Origin: Gammaproteobacteria bacterium
Lineage (GTDB): Bacteria > Pseudomonadota > Gammaproteobacteria > Eutrophobiales > Eutrophobiaceae
Assembly: GCA_022826885.1 (NCBI GenBank)
Contig: JAJDUB010000036.1
Coordinates: forward strand, 1 to 37,841
Direction: 5' to 3'
DNA length: 37,841 nt
Within the stretch, counting starts at the first letter, position 1. Each line of letters opens with the position of its first letter. The position numbers were made by a program, and so were the translations under genes. The notes beneath the pieces were generated by a model. The model was not told the DNA's origin, searched no databases, and saw only the letters and a program-made list of their open reading frames with translations. This document shows positions 7,584 through 16,914 of this stretch, piece by piece.

Positions 7584-8983
7584 GCCCAGGCAACCAGCGC
7601 GTTCATCAGTTCCTTGCCGTGTCCCTTGTGGGCCAGCTTCCGATTCATCATTCCCGCAACAATATACTCCCGTCCGGACCTGGCGTGGACATATCCCGCG
7701 ACGGCGGAGACCTCATCTATCGTGCCGGTTTTGACATGCGCGTAGCCGGAAGCCGCCTTGTGCCTGAGGCGGTATTTTGCGGTGCCGTCCACCCCGGTAA
7801 TGGATAGTGATGAGATGAACTCCGGACGGTAGGGAATGGTCCAGGCATGTTCCAGGATATCCGCCAGGAGTTTTGCCGGGATGCGTACATCTCTCGACAG
7901 CCCGGAGCCGTTGTCGATGTTCAGGTCCTGCGTATCCAAGCCCAGTCCGGTGAGATAGTCTTTGATAACCCGGACGCCTTTTCCGACCGTGCCGGGTTGT
8001 TCATGAAGTTCAGCGCCCAGGGTCAGCAGCAGTTGCCGGGTCATGACGTTATTGCTGAATTTGTTGATGAGCCTGATGATATCCGACAGGGATTTGGAAT
8101 GATGCACCAGGAAGGGTTTGCCCGTCACCGGCGCCTCGGCTGTCCTGACCCGTCCGGCGATGCTGCCACCCAGTTGCTGCCAGTTGGACTTGAAAACCCC
8201 AAAAGCATAGGTCTCATGGGTCAGCAGTGAGCGGGACAGGATATAATGATTGCAACCAGCGGGGAATCGTCCTGAAAAAATGACCTGGTCTGCGGCGTTG
8301 CCGTCAGGGACGGTCACGGCGATACCTCTCTGGAACCCGCCGCAGCGGCGTTTCCGCAGGCGCAGCCGGTTGTCGATTTCAAGTCCGGCCAGTTCCGGTT
8401 CGGGATGAACCCGCACGTCCCTGCCGTTGGCGGCAGGATAAAAATGGAAGTTGATCGCCTTGAAATTAACGAGGAAGGCGTTGGGCAGGACGTTGTAGGT
8501 ACGGTAAGGGTCATTGTCGAAAGCGCCCGGATCTTCGTGCACGATACTGAACCAGGAAGCGTCGATCAGCAGGTCGCCGGTGATGTCCCTGATGCCCCGC
8601 CGCCTGAGTTCCTCCAAAATCTTGCGAAAATCCTCGATAACGAGGTGCGGGTCGCCGTGCCCCTTGAACAGCAGGTCACCCTGCAACACACCGTTGCTGA
8701 TGTTGCCGAGGGTGTAAACCTCCGTTTTCCAGCGATAGGCGGGGCCCAGCAGTTCCAGCGCGGCCAGCGTGGGGATGATCTTGATGACGGACGCGGGATT
8801 GAACGGGGTCTCCGGATTTACCGCCAGCGCCGGGTCCTGTTGGCCGATCTCCCTCACGTACAGGCTGTAGGCGTCAGACGGTATCCTGTGACCCCTGATG
8901 ACGAAATCGATGGGTTTGGGCAACTCTGCCGCGCCGGCCCATGTGCACCACAGGGTAATGGTGAAAATAAAAAACTTCCTCAT
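7571..8983 (-). CDS. dacB: D-alanyl-D-alanine carboxypeptidase/endopeptidase (PBP4-type, S13 family)
   Basis: 470 aa from the chosen start. Residues 1-18 are a signal peptide (MRKFFIFTITLWCTWAGAAE), so it is periplasmic. The three serine active-site motifs of S13 penicillin-binding proteins are present: S65-x-x-K68 (SVIK), S310-N311-N312 and K418-T-G (KTG, 418-420). The long insert between the first two motifs is typical of PBP4. It trims D-Ala from, or cleaves cross-links in, peptidoglycan. The open frame extends upstream to 9052, but the ATG at 8981-8983 overlaps the stop of the upstream amidotransferase (TAATG) and starts right at the signal peptide. It is the last gene of the minus-strand operon that begins with a sterol-methyltransferase homologue. 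Confidence 0.9.
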   Translation of the reverse strand: MRKFFIFTITLWCTWAGAAELPKPIDFVIRGHRIPSDAYSLYVREIGQQDPALAVNPETPFNPASVIKIIPTLAALELLGPAYRWKTEVYTLGNISNGVLQGDLLFKGHGDPHLVIEDFRKILEELRRRGIRDITGDLLIDASWFSIVHEDPGAFDNDPYRTYNVLPNAFLVNFKAINFHFYPAANGRDVRVHPEPELAGLEIDNRLRLRKRRCGGFQRGIAVTVPDGNAADQVIFSGRFPAGCNHYILSRSLLTHETYAFGVFKSNWQQLGGSIAGRVRTAEAPVTGKPFLVHHSKSLSDIIRLINKFSNNVMTRQLLLTLGAELHEQPGTVGKGVRVIKDYLTGLGLDTQDLNIDNGSGLSRDVRIPAKLLADILEHAWTIPYRPEFISSLSITGVDGTAKYRLRHKAASGYAHVKTGTIDEVSAVAGYVHARSGREYIVAGMMNRKLAHKGHGKELMNALVAWAYSL

Positions 8984-9723
8984 TATTCCCGGCAGGCTGC
9001 GCCGAAGACCGCCCATATCTTTGCGTTCAGTGAATGGTTGCGCCAGTCCCATTCAGGATGCCATTGTACCCCGGTTGCGAACGCCTTGCTGTCCCTGACC
9101 CGGACCGCTTCTATGATCCCGTCGGGGGCGCGGGCTTCAACGTCCAGTCCACCGGCCAGCCGGTCAATGCCCTGCTCATGGATACTGTTTACCCTGACTG
9201 TTTCCACCGCGGACAGGTTTGCCAGTTCGCTGTTCCGTTCGATAATAATATCGTGGGCCGGGGCAAAGCGCCGTTCGATACTCCAGTCTTCCGACGCGAA
9301 GTGGTTCAGCTTGCCCGGCAGGCCGGGCACGTCCTGGTGCAGGGTGCCTCCCAGGGCTACATTGAGTTCCTGCAGGCCACGGCAAATACACAACAAGGGG
9401 ACCCCGGCATCGATCGCCCGGGGGATCAGGGGCAGGGTGGTTGCGTCCCGTTGCGGGTCCTGCACGGTATTCTCCGGCGCAGCCTCGCCCCGGTAGCGAT
9501 GGGGCTGGATGTTGGAGCGCGCACCGGTAAAGACGATTCCGTCCACCCTGTCGAGCAGCGTATCGATATCCAGGTATTCCGCGACGGGCGGCACTACCCA
9601 GGGCAGGGCGTCTGCGGCGTGGATGACGGCATCGATGTAGACATCATAGGCCGTAGCAGCAGGCATGATGTCCCGGATCATCATGTGATCGGCCGTGATT
9701 GCAATGACGGGTTTGCGAGTCAC
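8983..9723 (-). CDS. Class I glutamine amidotransferase, gamma-glutamyl hydrolase (C26/PuuD-like)
   Basis: 246 aa with a GTG start. A stand-alone C26-type fold: DGIVFTGARSNIQPHRY, the nucleophile elbow LLCICRGLQELNVALGG (C114), and the His-Glu pair in GVQWHPEW (H222, E224) complete the triad. The closest well-known relatives are PuuD-type gamma-glutamyl-GABA hydrolases, which release GABA from gamma-Glu-GABA. No other putrescine-degradation gene is nearby, so another gamma-glutamyl substrate is possible. It starts 22 bp after the methyltransferase stop and is translationally coupled to dacB by a one-base overlap. Confidence 0.85.
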   Translation of the reverse strand: MTRKPVIAITADHMMIRDIMPAATAYDVYIDAVIHAADALPWVVPPVAEYLDIDTLLDRVDGIVFTGARSNIQPHRYRGEAAPENTVQDPQRDATTLPLIPRAIDAGVPLLCICRGLQELNVALGGTLHQDVPGLPGKLNHFASEDWSIERRFAPAHDIIIERNSELANLSAVETVRVNSIHEQGIDRLAGGLDVEARAPDGIIEAVRVRDSKAFATGVQWHPEWDWRNHSLNAKIWAVFGAACRE

Positions 9724-9745
9724 TATCAGGTTGAAAGAGTACTAA

Positions 9746-10783
9746 TTAATCAATCGACTCGTTCGCCTTGCGCGCCACCGTGAAATACATGGGCGTGAAG
9801 ATACCCAGTTTGCCGCCTGCAGACAGCCCGTCCGCGCCCCGGTTAAGAATGGTTGCGACCTGGTGCGAACCCCTGGGCGCCAGTCCGATGCGCTCGAACA
9901 GCCACAGCATCTTTGCCGTGACCTTCTGTCCGACCGGCGTCTTCAGGAAATCCACAGGCGTGAACTTCTGTGCCCCCAACGCCTTGTGCCAGGCCACACC
10001 GGTATCGACAGTCTCCGCCAGGTCATTATTCACCAGGATTTCAAAGCCGACTTCCGCCAGCGCGCGGTCAACGTCCTGCGGCAGACTGATATCCGGCAGT
10101 GCATTGCCGATCATGATCTCGCGCTTGATATGTTGATGGTCCGCATTGGCGGGGTCAAACCTTGAGGTCACGCACCAGTCATAGGAGGCGAACAGGCCAC
10201 CGGGCTTGAGGATCCGGTACACCTCGGCAAAGGCCTGTACCTTATCGGTTGCGTGCGGCATGGACTCGATGGCATAGGCCCGATCAAAGCTCGCGTCCGG
10301 CGTATCGATGTGCATGTAGTCACACACGATGAAGTCGGCAGGCGGTTCCAGGTTCGCAGCCTCAGTTCTGGCGCGCGCCTTTTCAACCTGGGCACGGTTG
10401 TTGTTAAGCCCGACGATAGCGGCGCTGGTGTGCTGTGCGATAACGACCAGGGGTCCGCCGATACCGCAGCCGATATCCAGCACCTGCATACCCGGTTGCA
10501 CGTCCAGCCTGTCTGCCAGGTACGTCTCGTGGAGACGGAGCGACTCCTTGAACGGTTTGCCGGGGTAAAGCGGCGCGAAGTGGAATGACTCCCCCCAGCC
10601 GTACTCATAGAATGCGGTAGCGAGGTCATAGTAGTCCCGGGTCAACCCCATATAGTCGAACGTACCGTCCTTCAGCTTTTCCCGTTCTGACGGAGAGAAC
10701 CGCTCTACATACCCCCTGGAGCGCTTGGCCACTTGCTGCCAGTTAACCGTGCCCGCCAAATTCTTAATCAAACGCATCGCCAT
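9746..10783 (-). CDS. Erg6-like sterol C-24 methyltransferase homologue (copy 1)
   Basis: 345 aa, a SAM-dependent methyltransferase with the layout of eukaryotic sterol 24-C-methyltransferases. The sterol-binding region I is FYEYGWGESFHF (58-69), SAM motif I is LDIGCGIGGP (102-111), followed by IVGLNNNRAQVEKA, and the C-terminal sterol-MT module is GLAPRGSHQV with a GGKLGIFTPMYFTVARK end. Region III reads YAIESMPHAT (170-179), where Erg6 has YAIEATCHAP, so this copy departs from consensus there. SMTs methylate C-24 of the sterol side chain using SAM. It is divergent from the RND operon and leads an operon with the amidotransferase and dacB. Substrate is inferred; related quinone or tocopherol methyltransferases are the alternative but lack the YEYGWG block. 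Confidence 0.82.
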   Translation of the reverse strand: MAMRLIKNLAGTVNWQQVAKRSRGYVERFSPSEREKLKDGTFDYMGLTRDYYDLATAFYEYGWGESFHFAPLYPGKPFKESLRLHETYLADRLDVQPGMQVLDIGCGIGGPLVVIAQHTSAAIVGLNNNRAQVEKARARTEAANLEPPADFIVCDYMHIDTPDASFDRAYAIESMPHATDKVQAFAEVYRILKPGGLFASYDWCVTSRFDPANADHQHIKREIMIGNALPDISLPQDVDRALAEVGFEILVNNDLAETVDTGVAWHKALGAQKFTPVDFLKTPVGQKVTAKMLWLFERIGLAPRGSHQVATILNRGADGLSAGGKLGIFTPMYFTVARKANESID

Positions 10784-10880
10784 GAATCCTCTTCCATTAC
10801 CGGTAATCTATTATAAAGTTATGGTTGTGTGTTGTCCTGGCTGGGAGGCATTTTACTCGAAAATCAGGGCAGGAGTATGG

Positions 10881-10886
10881 TATAAT
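10881..10886 (+). promoter_or_regulatory. Possible -10 box of the RND operon
   Basis: A perfect TATAAT lies 42 bp upstream of the outer-membrane-factor start in the divergent intergenic space (10784-10927). No good -35 is visible at 16-18 bp, so an activator or extended -10 would be needed. Weak call. Confidence 0.3.
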
Positions 10887-10927
10887 TGCCGCCCATCCTG
10901 GGGAGCAAACCGCAAGGCTTTAATAAG

Positions 10928-12508
10928 ATGAGACAAGAGTCAGTCAGGCCGGCCTTTACCAGGCGAGTTCTGGAATTGCTGCTTCCCGCCACCGCCTGCT
11001 GCCTCATCTCCGCCTGCGCCCTGAAGATGAACCTGGTCGACCTGGCTCCGGAGGCTGAAGAAACGGTTTCGGCGTTGCCTGACGAGTTTACCGGAACCGA
11101 AGACGCCGGTTCCTACGAGCCCCTGGAGTGGTGGAAGGCGTTTGCTGACCCGGTCCTGGACAGGGTAATCGAAGCAGCCCTGGCTTCCAACTTCGACCTG
11201 GCCGAGGCGGTTGCCCGGGTCGAGCAGGCCAGGGCGCGGGAACGCATCGTCAAGGCCCCGGCGTTTCCGTTGCTGCAGCCTTCCGCGGACATCACCGATA
11301 TAGATATACCCACCAACGCGGGAATTGCCGCGCAACTGGATGAAGTAGGGCTGGGTCCGGATGTGTACAGCGATTTCGGCATTGAACTGCCGGACCGACT
11401 CGACCTGACTACCTACACCCTTGGAGTGGATTTTTCCTATGAACTCGATTTCTGGGGCCGCAACCGCAACGACGCGCTGGCAGCCGGCGCCGAGCGGCTG
11501 GCTCAAGAGGCGGATTACCTGACTGCCCGCATGGGGGTGCTGGCGGAAACCGTGCGCACCTACCTGGAGATCGTGGACCTGCGCCGGCAACGGAGACTGG
11601 CGGACGAAAACGTAGATATCTTCCGGCAGCGCGAATCACTCGCCGAATTTCGCTATGACCGCGGCCGCATCGACACGCTTGCGCTGTACGCGGCGCGCCA
11701 GACCCTGCGCAACGCCGAGGCCGAATTGCCGCAGATCGAAGCACTGCTGGCGGACGCTGAGGGGAGGCTCTGGGTGCTGCTCGGAGGTCACCGGTCCGAC
11801 CTGGAAGAAATGCTGCCCGATTCCCTGACACCCGCCACCGCGCTGGAACCGGTTCCCGTCGGCATCCCGGCCGACCTGCTGGCGCAGCGTCCCGACGTGA
11901 GCGCGGCGCGCCAGCGCGTGGAGGCAGCCCGCTACACGGTCGGCGCCCGGCGCGCGGACATGTTTCCGAGCCTGTCCCTGTACGGTTCCATCGGCCTGCA
12001 GAGCACCGAAGGCGGGGAGTGGTTCGACCCGGATCAATGGTTCCGCAACCTGAGTTTCAACCTGCTGGGTCCGGTATTCCAGGGTTCGCGGCTGCGCAGC
12101 AACGTCGACTTGGCCGAAGCCAGGCTGGATGAGGCTGCCGCCGCCTACGGGCGCAGTGTGGTCACCGCGGTCAAGGAGGTCGAGGCTGCTCTGGCGCGGC
12201 TGGAGGCCGCCCGCCGCCGTCATGTACTGCTGGCATCCCTGGCTGATGAGGCCCGGGCCGAAAATGCGCTGCAGGAACAGCGTTATGTCTCCGGCGTGGG
12301 CGAATACGAGGCTTTCCTGACCGCGGCCCAGAACCTCCTTGGCGCGCAATCCGGACTGGCGGCGGCGGAGCGCGACCTGGGCTATGCGCGCCTTGCGCTG
12401 CACCGCGCCCTGGGCGGCGCGTGGACCGTCCCGGACAGGGAGACGATCGGGCAGGGTAACGCAGCCCATGCAGAACCCGAGCGTATGCTTGCCGACACCA
12501 CGGAGTAA
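10928..12508 (+). CDS. Outer-membrane factor lipoprotein of a tripartite RND pump (TolC/NodT family)
   Basis: 526 aa. The N-terminus is a lipoprotein signal peptide with a lipobox LISA-C (C30), and the chosen ATG at 10928 places it correctly; the frame is open from 10886. Two repeats of the outer-membrane efflux fold follow, with YELDFWGRNRNDALAAGAE, the NodT-family signature, in the first and IPADLLAQRPDVSAARQRVEAA in the second. It forms the trimeric outer-membrane channel of the pump. It is the first gene of a four-gene operon with the membrane-fusion protein, the RND permease and a second SMT homologue; 6 bp separate it from the next gene. Confidence 0.93.
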   Translation: MRQESVRPAFTRRVLELLLPATACCLISACALKMNLVDLAPEAEETVSALPDEFTGTEDAGSYEPLEWWKAFADPVLDRVIEAALASNFDLAEAVARVEQARARERIVKAPAFPLLQPSADITDIDIPTNAGIAAQLDEVGLGPDVYSDFGIELPDRLDLTTYTLGVDFSYELDFWGRNRNDALAAGAERLAQEADYLTARMGVLAETVRTYLEIVDLRRQRRLADENVDIFRQRESLAEFRYDRGRIDTLALYAARQTLRNAEAELPQIEALLADAEGRLWVLLGGHRSDLEEMLPDSLTPATALEPVPVGIPADLLAQRPDVSAARQRVEAARYTVGARRADMFPSLSLYGSIGLQSTEGGEWFDPDQWFRNLSFNLLGPVFQGSRLRSNVDLAEARLDEAAAAYGRSVVTAVKEVEAALARLEAARRRHVLLASLADEARAENALQEQRYVSGVGEYEAFLTAAQNLLGAQSGLAAAERDLGYARLALHRALGGAWTVPDRETIGQGNAAHAEPERMLADTTE

Positions 12509-12514
12509 ACCGAC

Positions 12515-13729
12515 ATGTCCCGTATTTCCAGTTTCCTGCTTGCCGTCGTCATTATTGCCGGTTCTGTGGCATTGGCGTCTTTCCTGGTTTCCAGGGCGCC
12601 CGAACCGGAGCGCATCGAACCACCCCCGCAAATCCCGTATGCGCAGACCGGTACGGTCATTGCAGGTTCGGGCGCCATACCGGTGTACGGCGCAGGCACG
12701 GTCAGGGCAGGCGCTGAAGTCGATATCGCGCCGCAGGTGGGCGGCAGGGTCGTCTGGGTGGATGCCGGGTTCCAGAGCGGGGGACGGGTACAGGCGGGTC
12801 AGACGGTCTTCCGTATCGAAAAAGCGGACTACCTGTACCGGGTACAGGAAGCAGAGGCCAATCTGGCCGCGCGCCGGGTAGCCCTGCTCGAGGAAGAGGA
12901 ACAGGCGGCTATCGCCCGCGCCGAGTATGAACGATACTCCAGCCGGCAGAGGGACGGGGCCGGGCAGGCCGGAGTCAGTCCGCTTACCCTGAGAGAACCG
13001 CAACTGGAAGCGGCGCGCGCCGAACAGAAACGCGCTGAAGCCCTGCTTGCGGACGCCAGGCTGGCGCTGTCCAGGACCCGGGTGACCGCACCCTTCGACG
13101 GTCATGTGCGTGAAGAATTCGTTGACGTGGGACAAATCGTGATGGCGGGCCAGGCTGTCGGCCGGTTGTTATCCGCCGATGCCGTGGAAGTGGCCGTATC
13201 CTTGTCCGACAGGGACGCAGCCCTGATCCCCGGATTGTGGGAGCTTGAGGCGGGTGACGGGAAGCAGGAGGTCCAGGCGCTCGTGGCTGCTCGTTACGGT
13301 GAAGGTAAATATGCCTGGAAAGGCTACGTGGACAGAGGCGAGACTTCCCTGGACGAACACACGCGCACCATCGACGTGGTCGTGCGCGTGCCGGATCCTT
13401 TCAGCGCGGGCATCCCGGTAGGCGCATCGATCGCTGCCGGCGTCGCTCCGCCGTTGCTGGTCGGTGAATTCGTTGAGGTGGAGATCGCGGGGCTTGCGCC
13501 GGAGAGTTATTACCGCGCGCCGCGCGCGGCCCTGCAGCCCGGTAATAAGCTGTGGATTGTAAACTCCGGCGGCAGGGTAAGTATCGTGCCGGTACAGGTT
13601 CTGCAACGCGCCGATGACGAGGTATTCGTGACCGGCGGCCTCGATGATGGCCAGACAGTGATCACCGGCGGCATTCAGTTTGCCACAGAAGGCATGGTCG
13701 TCCGCACCGGGGTTGACCCGTCACTATGA
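12515..13729 (+). CDS. Periplasmic adaptor (membrane-fusion protein) of RND pump
   Basis: 404 aa. A single N-terminal membrane anchor (residues about 5-25), then the barrel-sandwich domain (VDIAPQVGGRVVWVDAGF, GGRVQAGQTVFRIE), an alpha-helical hairpin rich in Ala/Glu/Arg (about 105-185), the return half-motif SRTRVTAPFDGHV and a beta-barrel and membrane-proximal domain. This is the HlyD/AcrA architecture. It links the permease to the outer-membrane channel. The last four bases overlap the permease start (ATGA), so the two are translationally coupled. Confidence 0.93.
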   Translation: MSRISSFLLAVVIIAGSVALASFLVSRAPEPERIEPPPQIPYAQTGTVIAGSGAIPVYGAGTVRAGAEVDIAPQVGGRVVWVDAGFQSGGRVQAGQTVFRIEKADYLYRVQEAEANLAARRVALLEEEEQAAIARAEYERYSSRQRDGAGQAGVSPLTLREPQLEAARAEQKRAEALLADARLALSRTRVTAPFDGHVREEFVDVGQIVMAGQAVGRLLSADAVEVAVSLSDRDAALIPGLWELEAGDGKQEVQALVAARYGEGKYAWKGYVDRGETSLDEHTRTIDVVVRVPDPFSAGIPVGASIAAGVAPPLLVGEFVEVEIAGLAPESYYRAPRAALQPGNKLWIVNSGGRVSIVPVQVLQRADDEVFVTGGLDDGQTVITGGIQFATEGMVVRTGVDPSL

Positions 13730-16700
13730 GTCCGAACGATCCGGTCCACGAAGAACGCTCCGGGCCCATCGCCTACATGGCGGGCAACGGCGTTGCCGCC
13801 AACCTGTTGATGATCGCCATACTGGCAGCAGGGCTGGTATCGCTGACCGGCCTTGACCGGGAGGCCTGGCCCCCGGTCCCCTTCAACATGATTGAAGTGT
13901 CCATGACCTACCCCGGCGCCAGCCCGGAGGAAGTGGAAGATTCGATTGTCGTCAAGATTGAGGAACAAGTCGAAGGGCTGGAGGATGTTAAATCGGTTCG
14001 GTCAGTAGCTGCCCAGGGCATCGCGTCCGTAAGCGTTGAAGTGAAGTCGGGAACGGATATCGACGAGGCGATGGATAAAGTTGAGTCCGCGGTCAGTCGT
14101 ATCCAGTCTTTTCCCGGCGCGGCCGAACGTCCCGACATTACCGAGATGACCAGCCGCGTGAGTGTTATCCGCCTTGTCGTGTCCGGCGCTATTCCCAGGC
14201 GCTCGTTGAAAGAACTGGCTTACCAGGTCGAAGATGAACTGGCTGCGCTGCCCACGGTATCGAACGTCGAGACAACCGGAACGTCGGACTACGAAATATC
14301 GATAGAAGTACCGTTGCGGCGCCTGCGCTCCCTGGGACTCACGCTGGATGATATTGCCGGCGCCGTGCGTCGCGGGTCCCTCGACCTGTCGGCCGGCCGT
14401 ATCAAAACCCGGGATACCGAGGTGCGCGTGCGTACCCTCGGCCAGCGCTATAACCAGCAGGAGTTCGAGAACATTATCGTCCTGGGTCGCACTGACGGCG
14501 CAGTTGTGCGCCTTGGCGATATTGCTGAGGTGCGCGACGACTTTCGCGACAACGACCTGATTGTCCGCTACAACGGCAAGCCGGCAGTCTTTGTCGAGGT
14601 CTTCCGGGTGGAAGGCGAACCGGTGATGGATGTCGCCGCGGCGGTGCGGGCACATGTGACGAACGCTATTGCACCGTCCTTGCCCGAAGGCGTGGAAATT
14701 TCCACCTGGAACGACGATTCCCAGACCTATTCGGAGCGCGTCCAGCTGTTGATCAAGAACGGCCTGCTGGGGCTTATGCTGGTCCTAGTCGCGCTGGCGC
14801 TGTTCCTCGAAATACGGTTGGCAATATGGGTGGTGGTGGGGCTCATTACGTCGGGGATCGGCGCCCTCGCGGTCATGCTGGCATTCGACCTTTCAATCAA
14901 CAACATTTCCCTGTTCGTGTTCGTCCTTGCCATCGGTATCATCGTTGACGACGCCATTGTCGTGGCGGAGCACATCCACCACGAGCGGAAGCAGGGCATA
15001 CCGGGCGTCACTGCCGCGATTCGCGGCGTGCGGCGGATCAAGAAACCCCTGACTTTTGCCGTGTTGACGTCCATTGCCGCGTTTACGCCTGTTCTTTTCG
15101 TGCCCGGCGGCATCGGCGAAATCTGGAGGGCGTTGCCGGTAGTCGTCATCGCCATGCTGCTGATCTCCCTGGTGGACGCGTTATTCATACTTCCCAACCA
15201 TCTCTCTCATCTGCATGGCCCGGATTGGGCGCCCACCAGTTTAATTGACCGGTTTTTCTGGCGTACCCAGAGTTACGTAGACAGCATGCTGAACAGGTTC
15301 GTGGAAGGGCCGCTGGAACAGGCGCTCTGGTTCGCGACGCGCCAGCCGGCAGTGGTGATGGCGGGTGCGCTCGGCCTGCTTGTCTTCAGTATCTCCCTGT
15401 TGCCGGCAGGTATTGTGCGAACCACTTACGCTGATGTAATCGAAGGCGACTTCGTGACTGCGACACTTGAGATGCCGGATGGGACGACCGCGCGCAGGAC
15501 GTACGAGGTGGCCAGGGAACTGGAGGAGGCAGGGCGGCGGGTCATTGAACGGCTTTCCGGGAGCCAGCCCGAGGGATATCCCTCGCTGTTTTCGGGAGTC
15601 GTTATCACCGTTGGCCGGGAGCCCCGCGTCGAGGGCGGAGGCATACTCCCGAAACCCACGCTGAACCCTCAGCCACACCTTGCCGGTATCGAATTCAAGC
15701 TCGTGAGCGCCCAGGAACGGGATGTCTCCGCGATAGATGTCGCGCAGGCCTGGAGGGAGGAGGTGGGTATCCTGCCCCACGTGCGCGGCATTGCCATCAG
15801 CGGAGAGGTCATCGACTTCGGCAGTCCTGTTGAAGCGGTGCTGTCGCATCCGGACCCGGAGCGCCTGGTCCGGATCGCGGGATCGGTGGTCAGGGAACTG
15901 CGCGGCCTGGAGGGTGTGTATGACATACGCTCCGATCACGCACCGGGAGTCAGGGAGATACAACTGGAGTTGCGCGAGGAGGCGCGCACGCTCGGACTCA
16001 CGCTGGAAGACCTGGCCCTGCAGGCACGCGCGGCTTTCTTCGGCGCCGAAGCCCTGCGGGTGCAGCGGGACCGGGAGGAAGTCCGGGTTTACGTCCGGTT
16101 GCCCGAAGCTGAGCGCGACGCCATCACCGATATCGAAGAATATATGGTCCGCACCCCTGCCGGATTGGAAGTGCCGCTCACCCAGGTCGCGCGCCTGGTC
16201 CCGGGCATTTCCCCGCCGGAAATCCGGCGCAGAGACGGTCAGCGAGTTGTTACTGTGACCGCGGAAGTTGACCCGGCAGTGATTTCCGCCAATGAGGCCA
16301 ACAACATCCTGGCGAACTCGATCCTTGCGGACCTGTCAGCCGCCAACCCTGGTTTCACCTACATATACGGGGGTGAACAACAACAGCAGATTGAATCGCT
16401 GGGCGCGCTGTTCCGCAGTTTTGTGCTCGTGCTGCTCTTCATGTTTGCGATGCTGGCCATTCCCCTGCGCTCCTACAGCAAGCCGGTCATCGTCATGGGC
16501 ATCATTCCGTTCGGGCTCATCGGCACGATAATAGGGCATTGGCTGCTGGGAGTGCCTGTGAGCGCCACGTCGATGATAGCCTTCTTCGGCTTGAGCGGGG
16601 TCGTCGTGAACGATTCCCTGGTAATGATCGATTTCGTCGACCAACGCCTCCGGGAGGGCGCTTCCCCGCGGAGTGCGATTATCGACGGCGCGAAGGGGCG

Positions 16701-16899
16701 TTTTCGACCCATAATGCTAACCTCTCTGACCACATTTCTCGGCTTTACGCCTCTTATTCTCGAACGAGCCATCCAGGCTCAGTTTCTGGCCCCCTTTGCA
16801 GCCACGCTTGGGGTCGGCATCCTTATTACGACGGCGATACTCGTTATCGGCGTGCCCTCCCTGTTAGCGATCTATATGCGTGTCAATCGGCTGCGCTGA
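13726..16899 (+). CDS. RND efflux permease (HAE-1/AcrB-like)
   Basis: 1057 aa, the normal size with 12 membrane segments and two periplasmic loops. The proton-relay pair in TM4 is present: AIGIIVDDAIVVAEH with D408-D409. In TM10 the corresponding segment reads FFGLSGVVVNDSLVMIDF, with Asn-Asp in place of the Lys of AcrB, as in many non-drug HAE-1 relatives. It pumps substrate from the inner membrane or periplasm using the proton gradient. Its position between two SMT homologues and next to oxygenases suggests a lipid-like substrate rather than a drug, but this is inference from context. The C-terminus is 15 bp from the second SMT gene. Confidence 0.94.
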   Translation: MSPNDPVHEERSGPIAYMAGNGVAANLLMIAILAAGLVSLTGLDREAWPPVPFNMIEVSMTYPGASPEEVEDSIVVKIEEQVEGLEDVKSVRSVAAQGIASVSVEVKSGTDIDEAMDKVESAVSRIQSFPGAAERPDITEMTSRVSVIRLVVSGAIPRRSLKELAYQVEDELAALPTVSNVETTGTSDYEISIEVPLRRLRSLGLTLDDIAGAVRRGSLDLSAGRIKTRDTEVRVRTLGQRYNQQEFENIIVLGRTDGAVVRLGDIAEVRDDFRDNDLIVRYNGKPAVFVEVFRVEGEPVMDVAAAVRAHVTNAIAPSLPEGVEISTWNDDSQTYSERVQLLIKNGLLGLMLVLVALALFLEIRLAIWVVVGLITSGIGALAVMLAFDLSINNISLFVFVLAIGIIVDDAIVVAEHIHHERKQGIPGVTAAIRGVRRIKKPLTFAVLTSIAAFTPVLFVPGGIGEIWRALPVVVIAMLLISLVDALFILPNHLSHLHGPDWAPTSLIDRFFWRTQSYVDSMLNRFVEGPLEQALWFATRQPAVVMAGALGLLVFSISLLPAGIVRTTYADVIEGDFVTATLEMPDGTTARRTYEVARELEEAGRRVIERLSGSQPEGYPSLFSGVVITVGREPRVEGGGILPKPTLNPQPHLAGIEFKLVSAQERDVSAIDVAQAWREEVGILPHVRGIAISGEVIDFGSPVEAVLSHPDPERLVRIAGSVVRELRGLEGVYDIRSDHAPGVREIQLELREEARTLGLTLEDLALQARAAFFGAEALRVQRDREEVRVYVRLPEAERDAITDIEEYMVRTPAGLEVPLTQVARLVPGISPPEIRRRDGQRVVTVTAEVDPAVISANEANNILANSILADLSAANPGFTYIYGGEQQQQIESLGALFRSFVLVLLFMFAMLAIPLRSYSKPVIVMGIIPFGLIGTIIGHWLLGVPVSATSMIAFFGLSGVVVNDSLVMIDFVDQRLREGASPRSAIIDGAKGRFRPIMLTSLTTFLGFTPLILERAIQAQFLAPFAATLGVGILITTAILVIGVPSLLAIYMRVNRLR

Positions 16900-16914
16900 A
16901 TTGGAGATCACGGC

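Noticed and set aside
8405..9496. A 363-codon plus-strand frame opposite dacB and the amidotransferase.
   Set aside because: No recognisable domain; the minus strand carries complete catalytic motifs for both enzymes.
11636..13135. A 499-codon minus-strand frame across the outer-membrane factor and adaptor genes.
   Set aside because: Composition is typical of GC-rich antisense frames and the plus strand has clear OMF and MFP domains.
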